This document shows, in pieces, positions 35,137-41,398 of a DNA stretch of 41,398 nucleotides; the stretch's first letter is position 1; each line of letters begins with the position of its first letter. Source of the stretch: Candidatus Gastranaerophilales bacterium. Its GTDB lineage: Bacteria; Cyanobacteriota; Vampirovibrionia; Gastranaerophilales; Gastranaerophilaceae. The notes under the pieces are model-generated. The model saw only the letters and a list, made by a program, of their open reading frames with translations. It had not been told where the DNA came from and ran no database searches. The DNA is taken from positions 1 through 41,398 of the forward strand of contig CANQLG010000016.1 of the NCBI GenBank assembly GCA_947624645.1, read 5' to 3'. The translations under genes were made by a program, and so were the position numbers.

Positions 35137-35454
35137 ATGAACGAAAGCAAGCAACAAAGAATCAGAGTTTGTTTGAAAGCATACGATCATAAATTAATCG
35201 ACTTATCTGCAAGTAAAATTGTAGAGGTAGTAAAGAGAACAGATGCGAGAGTAGCAGGACCTGTTCCTCTTCCGACGAAAAGAAGATTATATTGTGTACT
35301 CCGTTCGCCACACGTAGACAAAAAGTCAAGAGAACATTTTGAAATGAGAATACACAAAAGAATCATAGATATTTATGATCCGACGGCACAGACAACGGAA
35401 GAACTGACAAGAATGGACTTGCCTGCCGGAGTAGATATCGAGGTAAAACTGTAA
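35137..35454 (+). CDS. rpsJ: 30S ribosomal protein S10
   Basis: 105 residues, first gene of the S10 cluster; part of the 30S head and, in other bacteria, also NusE in antitermination. Motifs: [47 protein letters not shown] and the ending [11 protein letters not shown]. An AAAGGAAG site precedes the ATG. A 106-bp gap with a potential stem-loop separates it from rplC, the longest gap in the cluster. Confidence 0.98.
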   Translation: MNESKQQRIRVCLKAYDHKLIDLSASKIVEVVKRTDARVAGPVPLPTKRRLYCVLRSPHVDKKSREHFEMRIHKRIIDIYDPTAQTTEELTRMDLPAGVDIEVKL

Positions 35455-35507
35455 TAGGTTTTACGGACACATACAATTTAATAGAGGAACTCCTTATATA
35501 AATTGAA

Positions 35508-35545
35508 TGTGATCTACGAGGCAAGCAGAAAACGTAGCGCTCACA
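35508..35545 (+). promoter_or_regulatory. Stem-loop in the rpsJ-rplC gap
   Basis: TGTGA pairs with TCACA (35508-35512, 35541-35545) and CTACG with CGTAG (35514-35518, 35533-35537), giving 10 bp with a small internal loop and a 14-base apical loop. It ends 15 bases before the rplC ATG and just before its AAAGG site, a position suited to translational control. Confidence 0.5.
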
Positions 35546-35560
35546 AAAGAAAGGTGAAAT

Positions 35561-36199
35561 ATGACACTGGGAGTAATAGGAAAAAAACTTGGGATGACAC
35601 AAGTATTTGACGAACAAGGACTTGCAATTCCCGTAACAGTAATAAAAGTAGACCCGTTAACAGTAACACAAGTAAAGACTGTTGACTCAGATGGTTACAA
35701 TGCGATACAAGTAGGCGTAGAACCTAAAAAAGAAAAGCATTTAACCAAATCACAAATTGGTCACTTAAAGAAAAACGGACTTGAAAATTTCGGACATTTA
35801 CAGGAATTCAGACTTGATAATCCCGAAAATTATACGGTAGGTCAAAAGATAGATTTATCCGTATTAACTGAAGGAACAAAGGTAGATGTAACAGGAACAT
35901 CAATCGGTAAAGGATTCCAAGGTACGGTAAAGAGATGGAATTTTAGCAGAGGTCCGATGGCTCATGGTTCAAAGAATCATAGAGAACCCGGTTCAATCGG
36001 AGCAGGTACAACCCCCGGCCGAGTAATCAAAGGTAAGAGAATGGCAGGGAACATGGGGAACGAAAGAGTAACCATAACAAAACTGACAGTAGTAAGAGTA
36101 GACAGTGAAAATAACTTATTGTTAGTAAAAGGCTCTGTACCGGGACCCGAGGGCAAACTGGTAACAGTAGTACCATCAAGAGTTAAATGGAACGGATAA
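35561..36199 (+). CDS. rplC: 50S ribosomal protein L3
   Basis: 212 residues, an early-assembly protein near the peptidyl-transferase centre. Start GVIGKKLGMTQVFDEQG, central loop GKGFQGTVKRWNFSRGPMAHGS, then GSIGAGTTPGRVIKGKRMAG reaching the catalytic centre. AAAGG is 6 to 7 bases before the ATG. Length is normal. Confidence 0.98.
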   Translation: MTLGVIGKKLGMTQVFDEQGLAIPVTVIKVDPLTVTQVKTVDSDGYNAIQVGVEPKKEKHLTKSQIGHLKKNGLENFGHLQEFRLDNPENYTVGQKIDLSVLTEGTKVDVTGTSIGKGFQGTVKRWNFSRGPMAHGSKNHREPGSIGAGTTPGRVIKGKRMAGNMGNERVTITKLTVVRVDSENNLLLVKGSVPGPEGKLVTVVPSRVKWNG

Positions 36200-36238
36200 A
36201 ATCCTAAAACCAAAACCAAAAAATAAGGAAAAAGAAAA

Positions 36239-36874
36239 ATGACAAAAGAAGTTTCAATATTAAGTACAAACGGAAAGCAAGTCGGACAAATTGCTCTTGA
36301 TGACAAAGTATTCGGAGTAGAGCCGAATTTGCACGTAATGCATATGGCATTAAGAAGACAATTAAATAACGCAAGAGGCGGAAATGCATGCGCTAAAACA
36401 AGAGCTGAAGTATCAGGCGGCGGAAGAAAGCCATGGAAGCAAAAGGGAACAGGCAGAGCCAGAGCAGGTTCAATCAGAAGTCCGTTGTTTGCAGGCGGCG
36501 GTGTAATATTCGGACCAAAACCGAGAAGTTATGAATTTTCAATGCCTCAAAAAGCAAGAAGACTTGCAATAAAATCAGCATTATCGGCAAGATTGGAAAA
36601 CACAATATTAGTAAAAGATTTTTCCGAAATCAAAGAAGCAAAAACTAAATTGGTAGCACAATCATTAAAAGCGATAAAAGCGGAAGGTAAAATTTTAATC
36701 GTAGCCAATACACAAGCGGCAGAAAACGGTCAATTAGAGTTGGCAGCAAGAAATTTACCGAATGTAAAAATCATATTACCGTCAAATCTAAATGTAAAAG
36801 ACTTACTTGAAGCAGATACATTAGTAATGACAGAAGCGGCAATAATAGAAATAACTGAGAGGTTATCGAAATAA
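36239..36874 (+). CDS. rplD: 50S ribosomal protein L4
   Basis: 211 residues. The exit-tunnel loop is seen as GGGRKPWKQKGTGRARAGS and SPLFAGGGVIFGPKPR. In enterobacteria L4 also represses its own operon through the leader; whether it does so here is unknown. AAGGAAAAAG precedes the ATG. The stop overlaps the rplW start by one base. Confidence 0.98.
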   Translation: MTKEVSILSTNGKQVGQIALDDKVFGVEPNLHVMHMALRRQLNNARGGNACAKTRAEVSGGGRKPWKQKGTGRARAGSIRSPLFAGGGVIFGPKPRSYEFSMPQKARRLAIKSALSARLENTILVKDFSEIKEAKTKLVAQSLKAIKAEGKILIVANTQAAENGQLELAARNLPNVKIILPSNLNVKDLLEADTLVMTEAAIIEITERLSK

Positions 36875-37182
36875 TGAGTACAGCAAAACAAAATAAAGAA
36901 AGATTATACGACATAATAAAAAGACCTATAATCACAGAAAAATCAATGGTAACAGCATCATTAAACCAATATACTTTTGAAGTATTAAAGGATGCAACAA
37001 AAGTAGAGATTGCACAGGCTGTTGAATTAGCTTTTCCGAACAGAAAAGTAAAGAAAGTAAGAACGGTATACATGCCGTCACACGCAAAGAGAGTAGGGTA
37101 TTCGGTTGGAAGAACGCAATCAAGCAAGAAAGCGATAGTAACAATCGAAGGTGATCCTATTGAAGAATTAGCAGGAGTATAG
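36874..37182 (+). CDS. rplW: 50S ribosomal protein L23
   Basis: 102 residues, lines the nascent-chain exit and docks trigger factor and SRP. Motifs: [32 protein letters not shown] and the long loop [20 protein letters not shown]. Translationally coupled to rplD (TAATG). Four bases separate it from rplB. Confidence 0.98.
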   Translation: MSTAKQNKERLYDIIKRPIITEKSMVTASLNQYTFEVLKDATKVEIAQAVELAFPNRKVKKVRTVYMPSHAKRVGYSVGRTQSSKKAIVTIEGDPIEELAGV

Positions 37183-37186
37183 ACCG

Positions 37187-38014
37187 ATGGGTACAAGAAA
37201 AATTAATCCGACATCTCCGGGACAAAGAGGAATGATAAAGAGTGATTATTCGGAAATAACAACATCAACTCCCGAAAAATCATTATTACAACCGATAAGA
37301 AAGACAGCCGGCAGAAACAACACAGGCAGAATAACATGCAGACACAAAGGCGGCGGTCATAAGCAAGCATATAGAGTTATAGATTTCAAACGTGAAAAAT
37401 TCGGAATCGAAGGAACCGTAACAACAATAGAATACGATCCGAACAGAAACGTAAGAATATCATTAGTAGTTTATGCAGACGGTGAAAAAAGATACATACT
37501 TACACCGCAAGATTTAAAAGTAGGTGATAAGATTGTATCAGGGCCAAATGCAGAGATACAGACAGGTAATACACTTCCGTTAGAGTTGATTCCGTTAGGT
37601 ACGGTAGTACATAACATAGAATTAATTCCGGGTCGCGGAGCAAAAATGGTAAGAACGGCAGGAGCCGGTGCTCAGTTAATGGCAAAAGACGGAAATTATG
37701 TAACAATAAAGATGCCGAGCTCAGAGATGAGAATGGTAAGAAAAGAATGTTTAGCGACAATAGGCGTTTTAGGCAATGCGGAATTTAAGAACTTAAAAAT
37801 CGGCAAAGCAGGACGTACAAGACACCTCGGAATAAGACCTACGGTAAGAGGTGTAACAATGAACCCATGCGATCACCCACACGGTGGTGGTGAAGGTAAG
37901 ACCGGACCCGGAGGAAATCCGAAGACTCCGTGGGGTAAACCTGCATTAGGTCGAAAGACAAGAAAAGTAAAGAAAACAACTGACAAATTAATAGTCAGAA
38001 GCAGAAAACGCTAA
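37187..38014 (+). CDS. rplB: 50S ribosomal protein L2
   Basis: 275 residues, needed for subunit joining and peptidyl-transferase structure. Motifs: [27 protein letters not shown], and the conserved [19 protein letters not shown] with the key His near the centre. Its AGGAG site lies inside the last codons of rplW. Of its 20 Ile codons, 14 are ATA, 4 ATT and 2 ATC, a clear bias for a highly expressed gene. Confidence 0.98.
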   Translation: MGTRKINPTSPGQRGMIKSDYSEITTSTPEKSLLQPIRKTAGRNNTGRITCRHKGGGHKQAYRVIDFKREKFGIEGTVTTIEYDPNRNVRISLVVYADGEKRYILTPQDLKVGDKIVSGPNAEIQTGNTLPLELIPLGTVVHNIELIPGRGAKMVRTAGAGAQLMAKDGNYVTIKMPSSEMRMVRKECLATIGVLGNAEFKNLKIGKAGRTRHLGIRPTVRGVTMNPCDHPHGGGEGKTGPGGNPKTPWGKPALGRKTRKVKKTTDKLIVRSRKR

Positions 38015-38029
38015 TAAAGGAGATAATTA

Positions 38030-38320
38030 ATGACACGTTCACTAAAAAAAGGTGTATATGTACACGATTCTTTAAAAGCAAAGATAGATAAATTAAATGC
38101 AAATAAAGAGAAAAAAGTAATAAAGACATGGTCAAGAGCGTCTATGATAACACCGGAGAATCCGGATATGGTAGGACACACAATAGCGGTATATAACGGC
38201 AAGACTCACGTACCTGTTTATATATCAGAACCCATGGTAGGACACAGACTAGGTGAATTTGCACCTACAAGGATGTTCAGAGGCCACTCAGGGCAAGATA
38301 AAACAGCGAAAAGGAGCTAA
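38030..38320 (+). CDS. rpsS: 30S ribosomal protein S19
   Basis: 96 residues, 30S head protein that contacts the A-site finger and S13. [35 protein letters not shown], and [20 protein letters not shown] are diagnostic. AAAGGAG precedes the ATG. Two bases separate its stop from rplV. Confidence 0.98.
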   Translation: MTRSLKKGVYVHDSLKAKIDKLNANKEKKVIKTWSRASMITPENPDMVGHTIAVYNGKTHVPVYISEPMVGHRLGEFAPTRMFRGHSGQDKTAKRS

Positions 38321-38322
38321 TA

Positions 38323-38661
38323 ATGGAAGCTAAGGCAAAACAGACAGATATAACGATGCCGGCAAGAAAATTACGCAGAGTAATAAATCTTGTAAGAGGC
38401 AAATCAGCATCAGAAGCACTAAGTATGTTGAAATTTATGCCATATTTTGCAGCACGTGTAGTAGAAAAAAATATAACGGCAGCAGTGGCAAATGCAACGG
38501 AAAAATTTGGTGCAACAGCGGAATCATTAAAAGTTTCCGAAATATATGCTGATGAATCAAGAACATTAAAGAGAGCAAAACCGAGAGCACAAGGAAGAAT
38601 GTACGCAAGAGTTAAACGTACATCTCACTTAACGGTTAAAGTAACAAAAGAAGCAAAGTAA
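38323..38661 (+). CDS. rplV: 50S ribosomal protein L22
   Basis: 112 residues, with a beta-hairpin into the exit tunnel. Motifs: PARKLRRVINLVRGKSASEA, NATEKFGA and the tunnel hairpin RAKPRAQGRMYARVKRTSH. AAAAGGAG lies inside the end of rpsS. Confidence 0.98.
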   Translation: MEAKAKQTDITMPARKLRRVINLVRGKSASEALSMLKFMPYFAARVVEKNITAAVANATEKFGATAESLKVSEIYADESRTLKRAKPRAQGRMYARVKRTSHLTVKVTKEAK

Positions 38662-38673
38662 GAAGGTAAAGAT

Positions 38674-39447
38674 ATGGGACAAAAGACACATCCGACCGGA
38701 TTTAGAGTAGGAATAATACAACCTTGGTTCAGCACATGGTTTGCAAAAAAGGATTATCCTGAATTTGTAGCCGAAGATGCAAGAATAAGGAAATTTGTTA
38801 AAAAGAAGTTATATGCAGCAGGCATATCAAGAATATTGATAGCAAGAAAAGCTCAAAATGTTACGGTAACTGTTGTAACTGCTAAACCCGGTGTAGTAGT
38901 CGGCAGAGGCGGACAAGGTATTGATGAATTAAGAGCAGCTGTTGCAAAGTTAATAAATAAAACAGTAACAATAGACGTAGTTGAAGTAGCAAGAGTTGAT
39001 ATAGATTCACAACTGGTTGCTGAATCAATAGCACTTCAATTGGAAAAACGTATAGCATTCAGAAGAGCAATGAAGCAGGCAATGCAAAGAGCAATGCGCG
39101 GCGGTGCTCAAGGAATAAAAGTTATGGTATCAGGCAGATTAGGCGGAGCCGAAATAGCAAGAAGCGAATGGGCAAAAGAGGGTAGAATCCCACTTCAAAC
39201 CTTAAGAGCAAATGTAGATTACGGTTTTGCGGAAGCAGACACCATAATGGGTAAAATCGGTGTTAAGGTTTGGATATTTAAAGGCAACTTAATGCCAGGA
39301 GAAATGGCAGACCAAAATATAAAAGCTAAAAAAGCAGGTGCCAACAATTTTGAAGAAAAACCTGTCGGCGCAAGAAGAAAAAAGAAAGCATCATCAGCTC
39401 AAGCTCAAGAAGTGAAAGCTGAAGAGGCTGTTGAAGATAATAATTAA
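38674..39447 (+). CDS. rpsC: 30S ribosomal protein S3
   Basis: 257 residues, mRNA-entry protein with helicase role together with S4 and S5. N-terminal [19 protein letters not shown] domain with [14 protein letters not shown], and C-terminal [20 protein letters not shown]. The last 40 residues are a charged low-complexity tail ([16 protein letters not shown]), longer than in many species. AAGGTAA precedes the ATG. Confidence 0.98.
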   Translation: MGQKTHPTGFRVGIIQPWFSTWFAKKDYPEFVAEDARIRKFVKKKLYAAGISRILIARKAQNVTVTVVTAKPGVVVGRGGQGIDELRAAVAKLINKTVTIDVVEVARVDIDSQLVAESIALQLEKRIAFRRAMKQAMQRAMRGGAQGIKVMVSGRLGGAEIARSEWAKEGRIPLQTLRANVDYGFAEADTIMGKIGVKVWIFKGNLMPGEMADQNIKAKKAGANNFEEKPVGARRKKKASSAQAQEVKAEEAVEDNN

Positions 39448-39478
39448 GTAAACAATGAATTAGGAGCTGAGAACAATC

Positions 39479-39892
39479 ATGTTAATGCCCAAGAAAACTA
39501 AATATCGTAAGATGATGAAAGGCAGAATGAAAGGTCATGAAACCAGAGGAACCAAATTGGAATTAGGTTCATACGGGCTTCAGGCACAAGATCCTGCTTG
39601 GATAACATCAAGACAAATAGAAGCGGCAAGACGTGCAATGACACGTGAAATAAAAAGAGGCGGTAATGTTTGGATAAAAATATTCCCCGATAAGCCTATA
39701 ACTGCAAAACCTGCTGAAACTCGTATGGGTAAAGGTAAAGGTAACCCTGAATATTGGGTAGCGGTAGTAAAGCCGGGCAGAATATTATTTGAAATAGAAT
39801 ATCCGGAAAAAGAAGTAGCTATTCGCGCACTTGAATTGGCTGCACAAAAGTTACCGATTAAAGTAAAAATTGTTGAGAAAACAGGTGAGTAA
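39479..39892 (+). CDS. rplP: 50S ribosomal protein L16
   Basis: 137 residues, binds near the A site of 23S r[22 protein letters not shown] is the standard beginning, so the ATG at 39479 is kept although a second ATG lies two codons in; [19 protein letters not shown] follows in the core. AGGAG is 13 bases upstream, a rather long gap. Confidence 0.97.
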   Translation: MLMPKKTKYRKMMKGRMKGHETRGTKLELGSYGLQAQDPAWITSRQIEAARRAMTREIKRGGNVWIKIFPDKPITAKPAETRMGKGKGNPEYWVAVVKPGRILFEIEYPEKEVAIRALELAAQKLPIKVKIVEKTGE

Positions 39893-39894
39893 CT

Positions 39895-40107
39895 ATGAAA
39901 ATAGAAGAAATACGTGAAAAATCCGTACAAGAACTTAATGAAATGGTTGTAGACTGTAAAAAACAATTGTTTGATTTAAGATTTAAAAAGTACACAAATA
40001 AATTTGAAAATGCTACTGATTTAGGAAAAGCAAATTCTCAAATGAAAGAGCTGAGAAAAACAATAGCAAGAGTAAAAACAGTAATAAAACAAAAAGAAAC
40101 AGTATAA
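39895..40107 (+). CDS. rpmC: 50S ribosomal protein L29
   Basis: 70 residues, two-helix hairpin by the tunnel exit. Motifs: [24 protein letters not shown] and [15 protein letters not shown]. It starts two bases after the rplP stop; the ribosome site GGTGAG is inside rplP. Confidence 0.97.
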   Translation: MKIEEIREKSVQELNEMVVDCKKQLFDLRFKKYTNKFENATDLGKANSQMKELRKTIARVKTVIKQKETV

Positions 40108-40124
40108 GGTAAGAGGTCAACAAA

Positions 40125-40370
40125 ATGCCTAAGAAAGAAAAACAAGGTGTTGTAGTAAGTAACAAAATGGAAAAAACAGCAGTAGTAAAAGTTGCTTCAT
40201 ATAACCAACATCCAAAATATAAGAAAATTATCGAATCAACAAAGAATTACAAAGCACATGATGAATTAAATCAATGTTCAGAAGGTGATATTGTAAGAAT
40301 AGTTGAATCAAAACCGATTTCAGGCGGCAAAAGATGGGTTGTTTCCGAAATCGTTGAAAAAGTAAAATAA
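40125..40370 (+). CDS. rpsQ: 30S ribosomal protein S17
   Basis: 81 residues, OB-fold assembly protein of the 30S body. Motifs: [61 protein letters not shown] lies before the ATG with a 6-base gap. Confidence 0.97.
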   Translation: MPKKEKQGVVVSNKMEKTAVVKVASYNQHPKYKKIIESTKNYKAHDELNQCSEGDIVRIVESKPISGGKRWVVSEIVEKVK

Positions 40371-40393
40371 GTAATTTCAAAGGATGAAATAAG

Positions 40394-40762
40394 ATGATAC
40401 AGCAAGAAACAAGATTACAAGTAGCAGATAATACAGGTGCAAAAGAATTGTTATGTATCCGAGTAATGGGAAGTTCCAATAAAAAATATGCTCATGTCGG
40501 GGATGTAATAATAGCTGCCGTAAAAGATGCTACACCGAATATGGCTGTAAAGAAATCTGAAGTTGTAAGAGCGGTTGTTGTAAGAACAAAAGAAGACATC
40601 AAACGTGCAGACGGCAGTGTAATCAGATTTGACGAAAATGCAGCCGTAATAATAAATAAAGATGGTAACCCGAGAGGTACTCGTGTATTCGGACCGGTAG
40701 CCAGAGAGCTGAGAGATAAAAACTTTATGAAGATTATATCTTTAGCTCCGGAAGTAATTTAG
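40394..40762 (+). CDS. rplN: 50S ribosomal protein L14
   Basis: 122 residues, the universal length; bridges to 16S rRNA. Motifs: [70 protein letters not shown] precedes the ATG. Confidence 0.98.
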   Translation: MIQQETRLQVADNTGAKELLCIRVMGSSNKKYAHVGDVIIAAVKDATPNMAVKKSEVVRAVVVRTKEDIKRADGSVIRFDENAAVIINKDGNPRGTRVFGPVARELRDKNFMKIISLAPEVI

Positions 40763-40772
40763 GAGACGGAAA

Positions 40773-41111
40773 ATGAGAAATAAGAAAACAGTAGAAAAGC
40801 ACCCGATACACGTTAAAAGCGGAGATAAAGTTGTAATAACTTCGGGAAAAGATAAAGGTAAAGTAAGTTCCGTAAAAAAAGTTATAACAGCTGAAAACAA
40901 AGTTATCGTTGAAGGTGCAAATATAGTAACAAAAGCACAAAAAGCACAAGGCGGAAATCAAGGCGGTTTAGTAAAGATTGAAGCAGCAATGGATTCATCA
41001 AAGGTTATGCTTTATTGCCCCGCTTGTGAAAAAGCAACAAGAATCAAGTATGATGTTGTTGACAATAAAAAAGTTCGCATTTGTAAAAAATGCGGTGAAA
41101 AATTAGACTGA
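40773..41111 (+). CDS. rplX: 50S ribosomal protein L24
   Basis: 112 residues, assembly-initiator protein. KOW motif HVKSGDKVVITSGKDKGKVS, then VEGANIVTKAQK, and a C-terminal CPAC...CKKC pair that resembles a zinc ribbon, seen in many L24 proteins. AGGAG precedes the ATG. A perfect hairpin lies between this gene and rplE. Confidence 0.97.
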   Translation: MRNKKTVEKHPIHVKSGDKVVITSGKDKGKVSSVKKVITAENKVIVEGANIVTKAQKAQGGNQGGLVKIEAAMDSSKVMLYCPACEKATRIKYDVVDNKKVRICKKCGEKLD

Positions 41112-41122
41112 TTTTAGTATGG

Positions 41123-41141
41123 GCACTCCGAGAGGGAGTGC
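41123..41141 (+). promoter_or_regulatory. Hairpin between rplX and rplE
   Basis: GCACTCC, loop GAGAG, GGAGTGC: a perfect 7-bp GC-rich stem with no T-run, so not a terminator. It lies 21 bases before the rplE ATG, ahead of its AAAGGA site. Confidence 0.6.
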
Positions 41142-41162
41142 ATTCTACGAAAGGATAAGGAA

Positions 41163-41398
41163 ATGACAGTAGTAACAAAAAACCTTAAAGACAAATACAA
41201 TGAAGAAGTAAAAAAAGTTCTTCAAGAAGAATTTAAGTATGAAAATGTACACCAAATCCCAAAATTAAGCAAAATAGTTTTAAATATGGGCGTAGGTGAA
41301 GCATGTCATAACTCAAAACTCGCTGAAGCAATCGTAAATCAATTAACAAAGATTGCAGGTCAAAAAGCATTATCAACCAAAGCAAAAAAATCAATAGC
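41163..41398 (+). CDS. rplE: 50S ribosomal protein L5, N-terminal part (runs off the window)
   Basis: 78 complete codons are visible, beginning MTVVTKNLKDKYNEEV; L5 is usually about 180 residues. Diagnostic: IPKLSKIVLNMGVGEA and LTKIAGQKALSTKAKKSIA. L5 binds 5S rRNA in the central protuberance. AAGGATAAGG precedes the ATG. It begins the spc part of the cluster. Confidence 0.97.
   Translation, partial: MTVVTKNLKDKYNEEVKKVLQEEFKYENVHQIPKLSKIVLNMGVGEACHNSKLAEAIVNQLTKIAGQKALSTKAKKSI

Overview
The window is a low-GC bacterial chromosome segment. Gene content points to the non-photosynthetic cyanobacterial relatives (Vampirovibrionia/Melainabacteria, most likely the gut order Gastranaerophilales). 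Pointers are a GGAI-repeat autotransporter, a prepilin-type protein with YadA-like repeats and an S74 chaperone, a DciA-type helicase loader, a Ski2-like helicase and RqcP beside housekeeping genes. The phylum call is inference from style and content; no marker was searched.

Layout. 1-717 is the 3' part of pgk with its terminator. 865-904 is a (TG)20 microsatellite upstream of an XRE regulator. 1550-6724 is a giant autotransporter with a G9 tract at its 5' end and a repetitive tail after the barrel. It is bracketed by a 51-bp perfect direct repeat that is the 3' end of typA: one copy is a stranded remnant (1314-1381), the other belongs to intact typA (6717-8510, minus). The adhesin therefore looks phase-variable and also removable by recombination. 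8650-13954 runs forward: larB, a short larC, a YkgJ-type cysteine-cluster protein, a sigma-70 factor, a degenerate histidine kinase and an orphan MalK/MsmX-type ATPase. 13955-15381 (minus) is a ybaB-recR cluster with small ORFs. 15414-17994 holds a helical protein and a PglK/MsbA-like ABC exporter.

17991-24732 is mostly minus strand: rqcP, the prepilin/YadA/S74 protein coupled to dciA, two tandem thymidylate-kinase-like genes, tyrA and a glycine-zipper protein. A short plus-strand transcription unit (about 22367-22538) with operator, 16-codon ORF and terminator lies between the kinases and tyrA. 25058-25552 is a small secreted protein, followed by 570 bp of repeat-bearing non-coding DNA. 26123-29935 is a sensor kinase/response regulator pair followed by a PilB-like protein with degraded ATPase motifs. 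30031-34859 holds a Ski2-like helicase, a membrane protein and pnuC. 35137 to the end is the S10-spc ribosomal protein operon (rpsJ to the start of rplE).

Themes. (1) Surface variation: repeat tracts, a dispensable autotransporter cassette and a pilin-anchored fibre-like protein. (2) Enzymes whose catalytic motifs have decayed in regulatory settings (histidine kinase at 11742, PilB-like ATPase at 28553, receiver domain at 26123). (3) Leaderless genes: six operon-leading genes have a -10 box 6-7 nt before the ATG and no usable Shine-Dalgarno, while most other genes have clear GAGG/AAGGA sites. (4) The ribosomal genes strongly prefer AUA and other A-ending codons (rplB: 14 of 20 Ile are AUA), unlike the T-ending preference of many other genes here.
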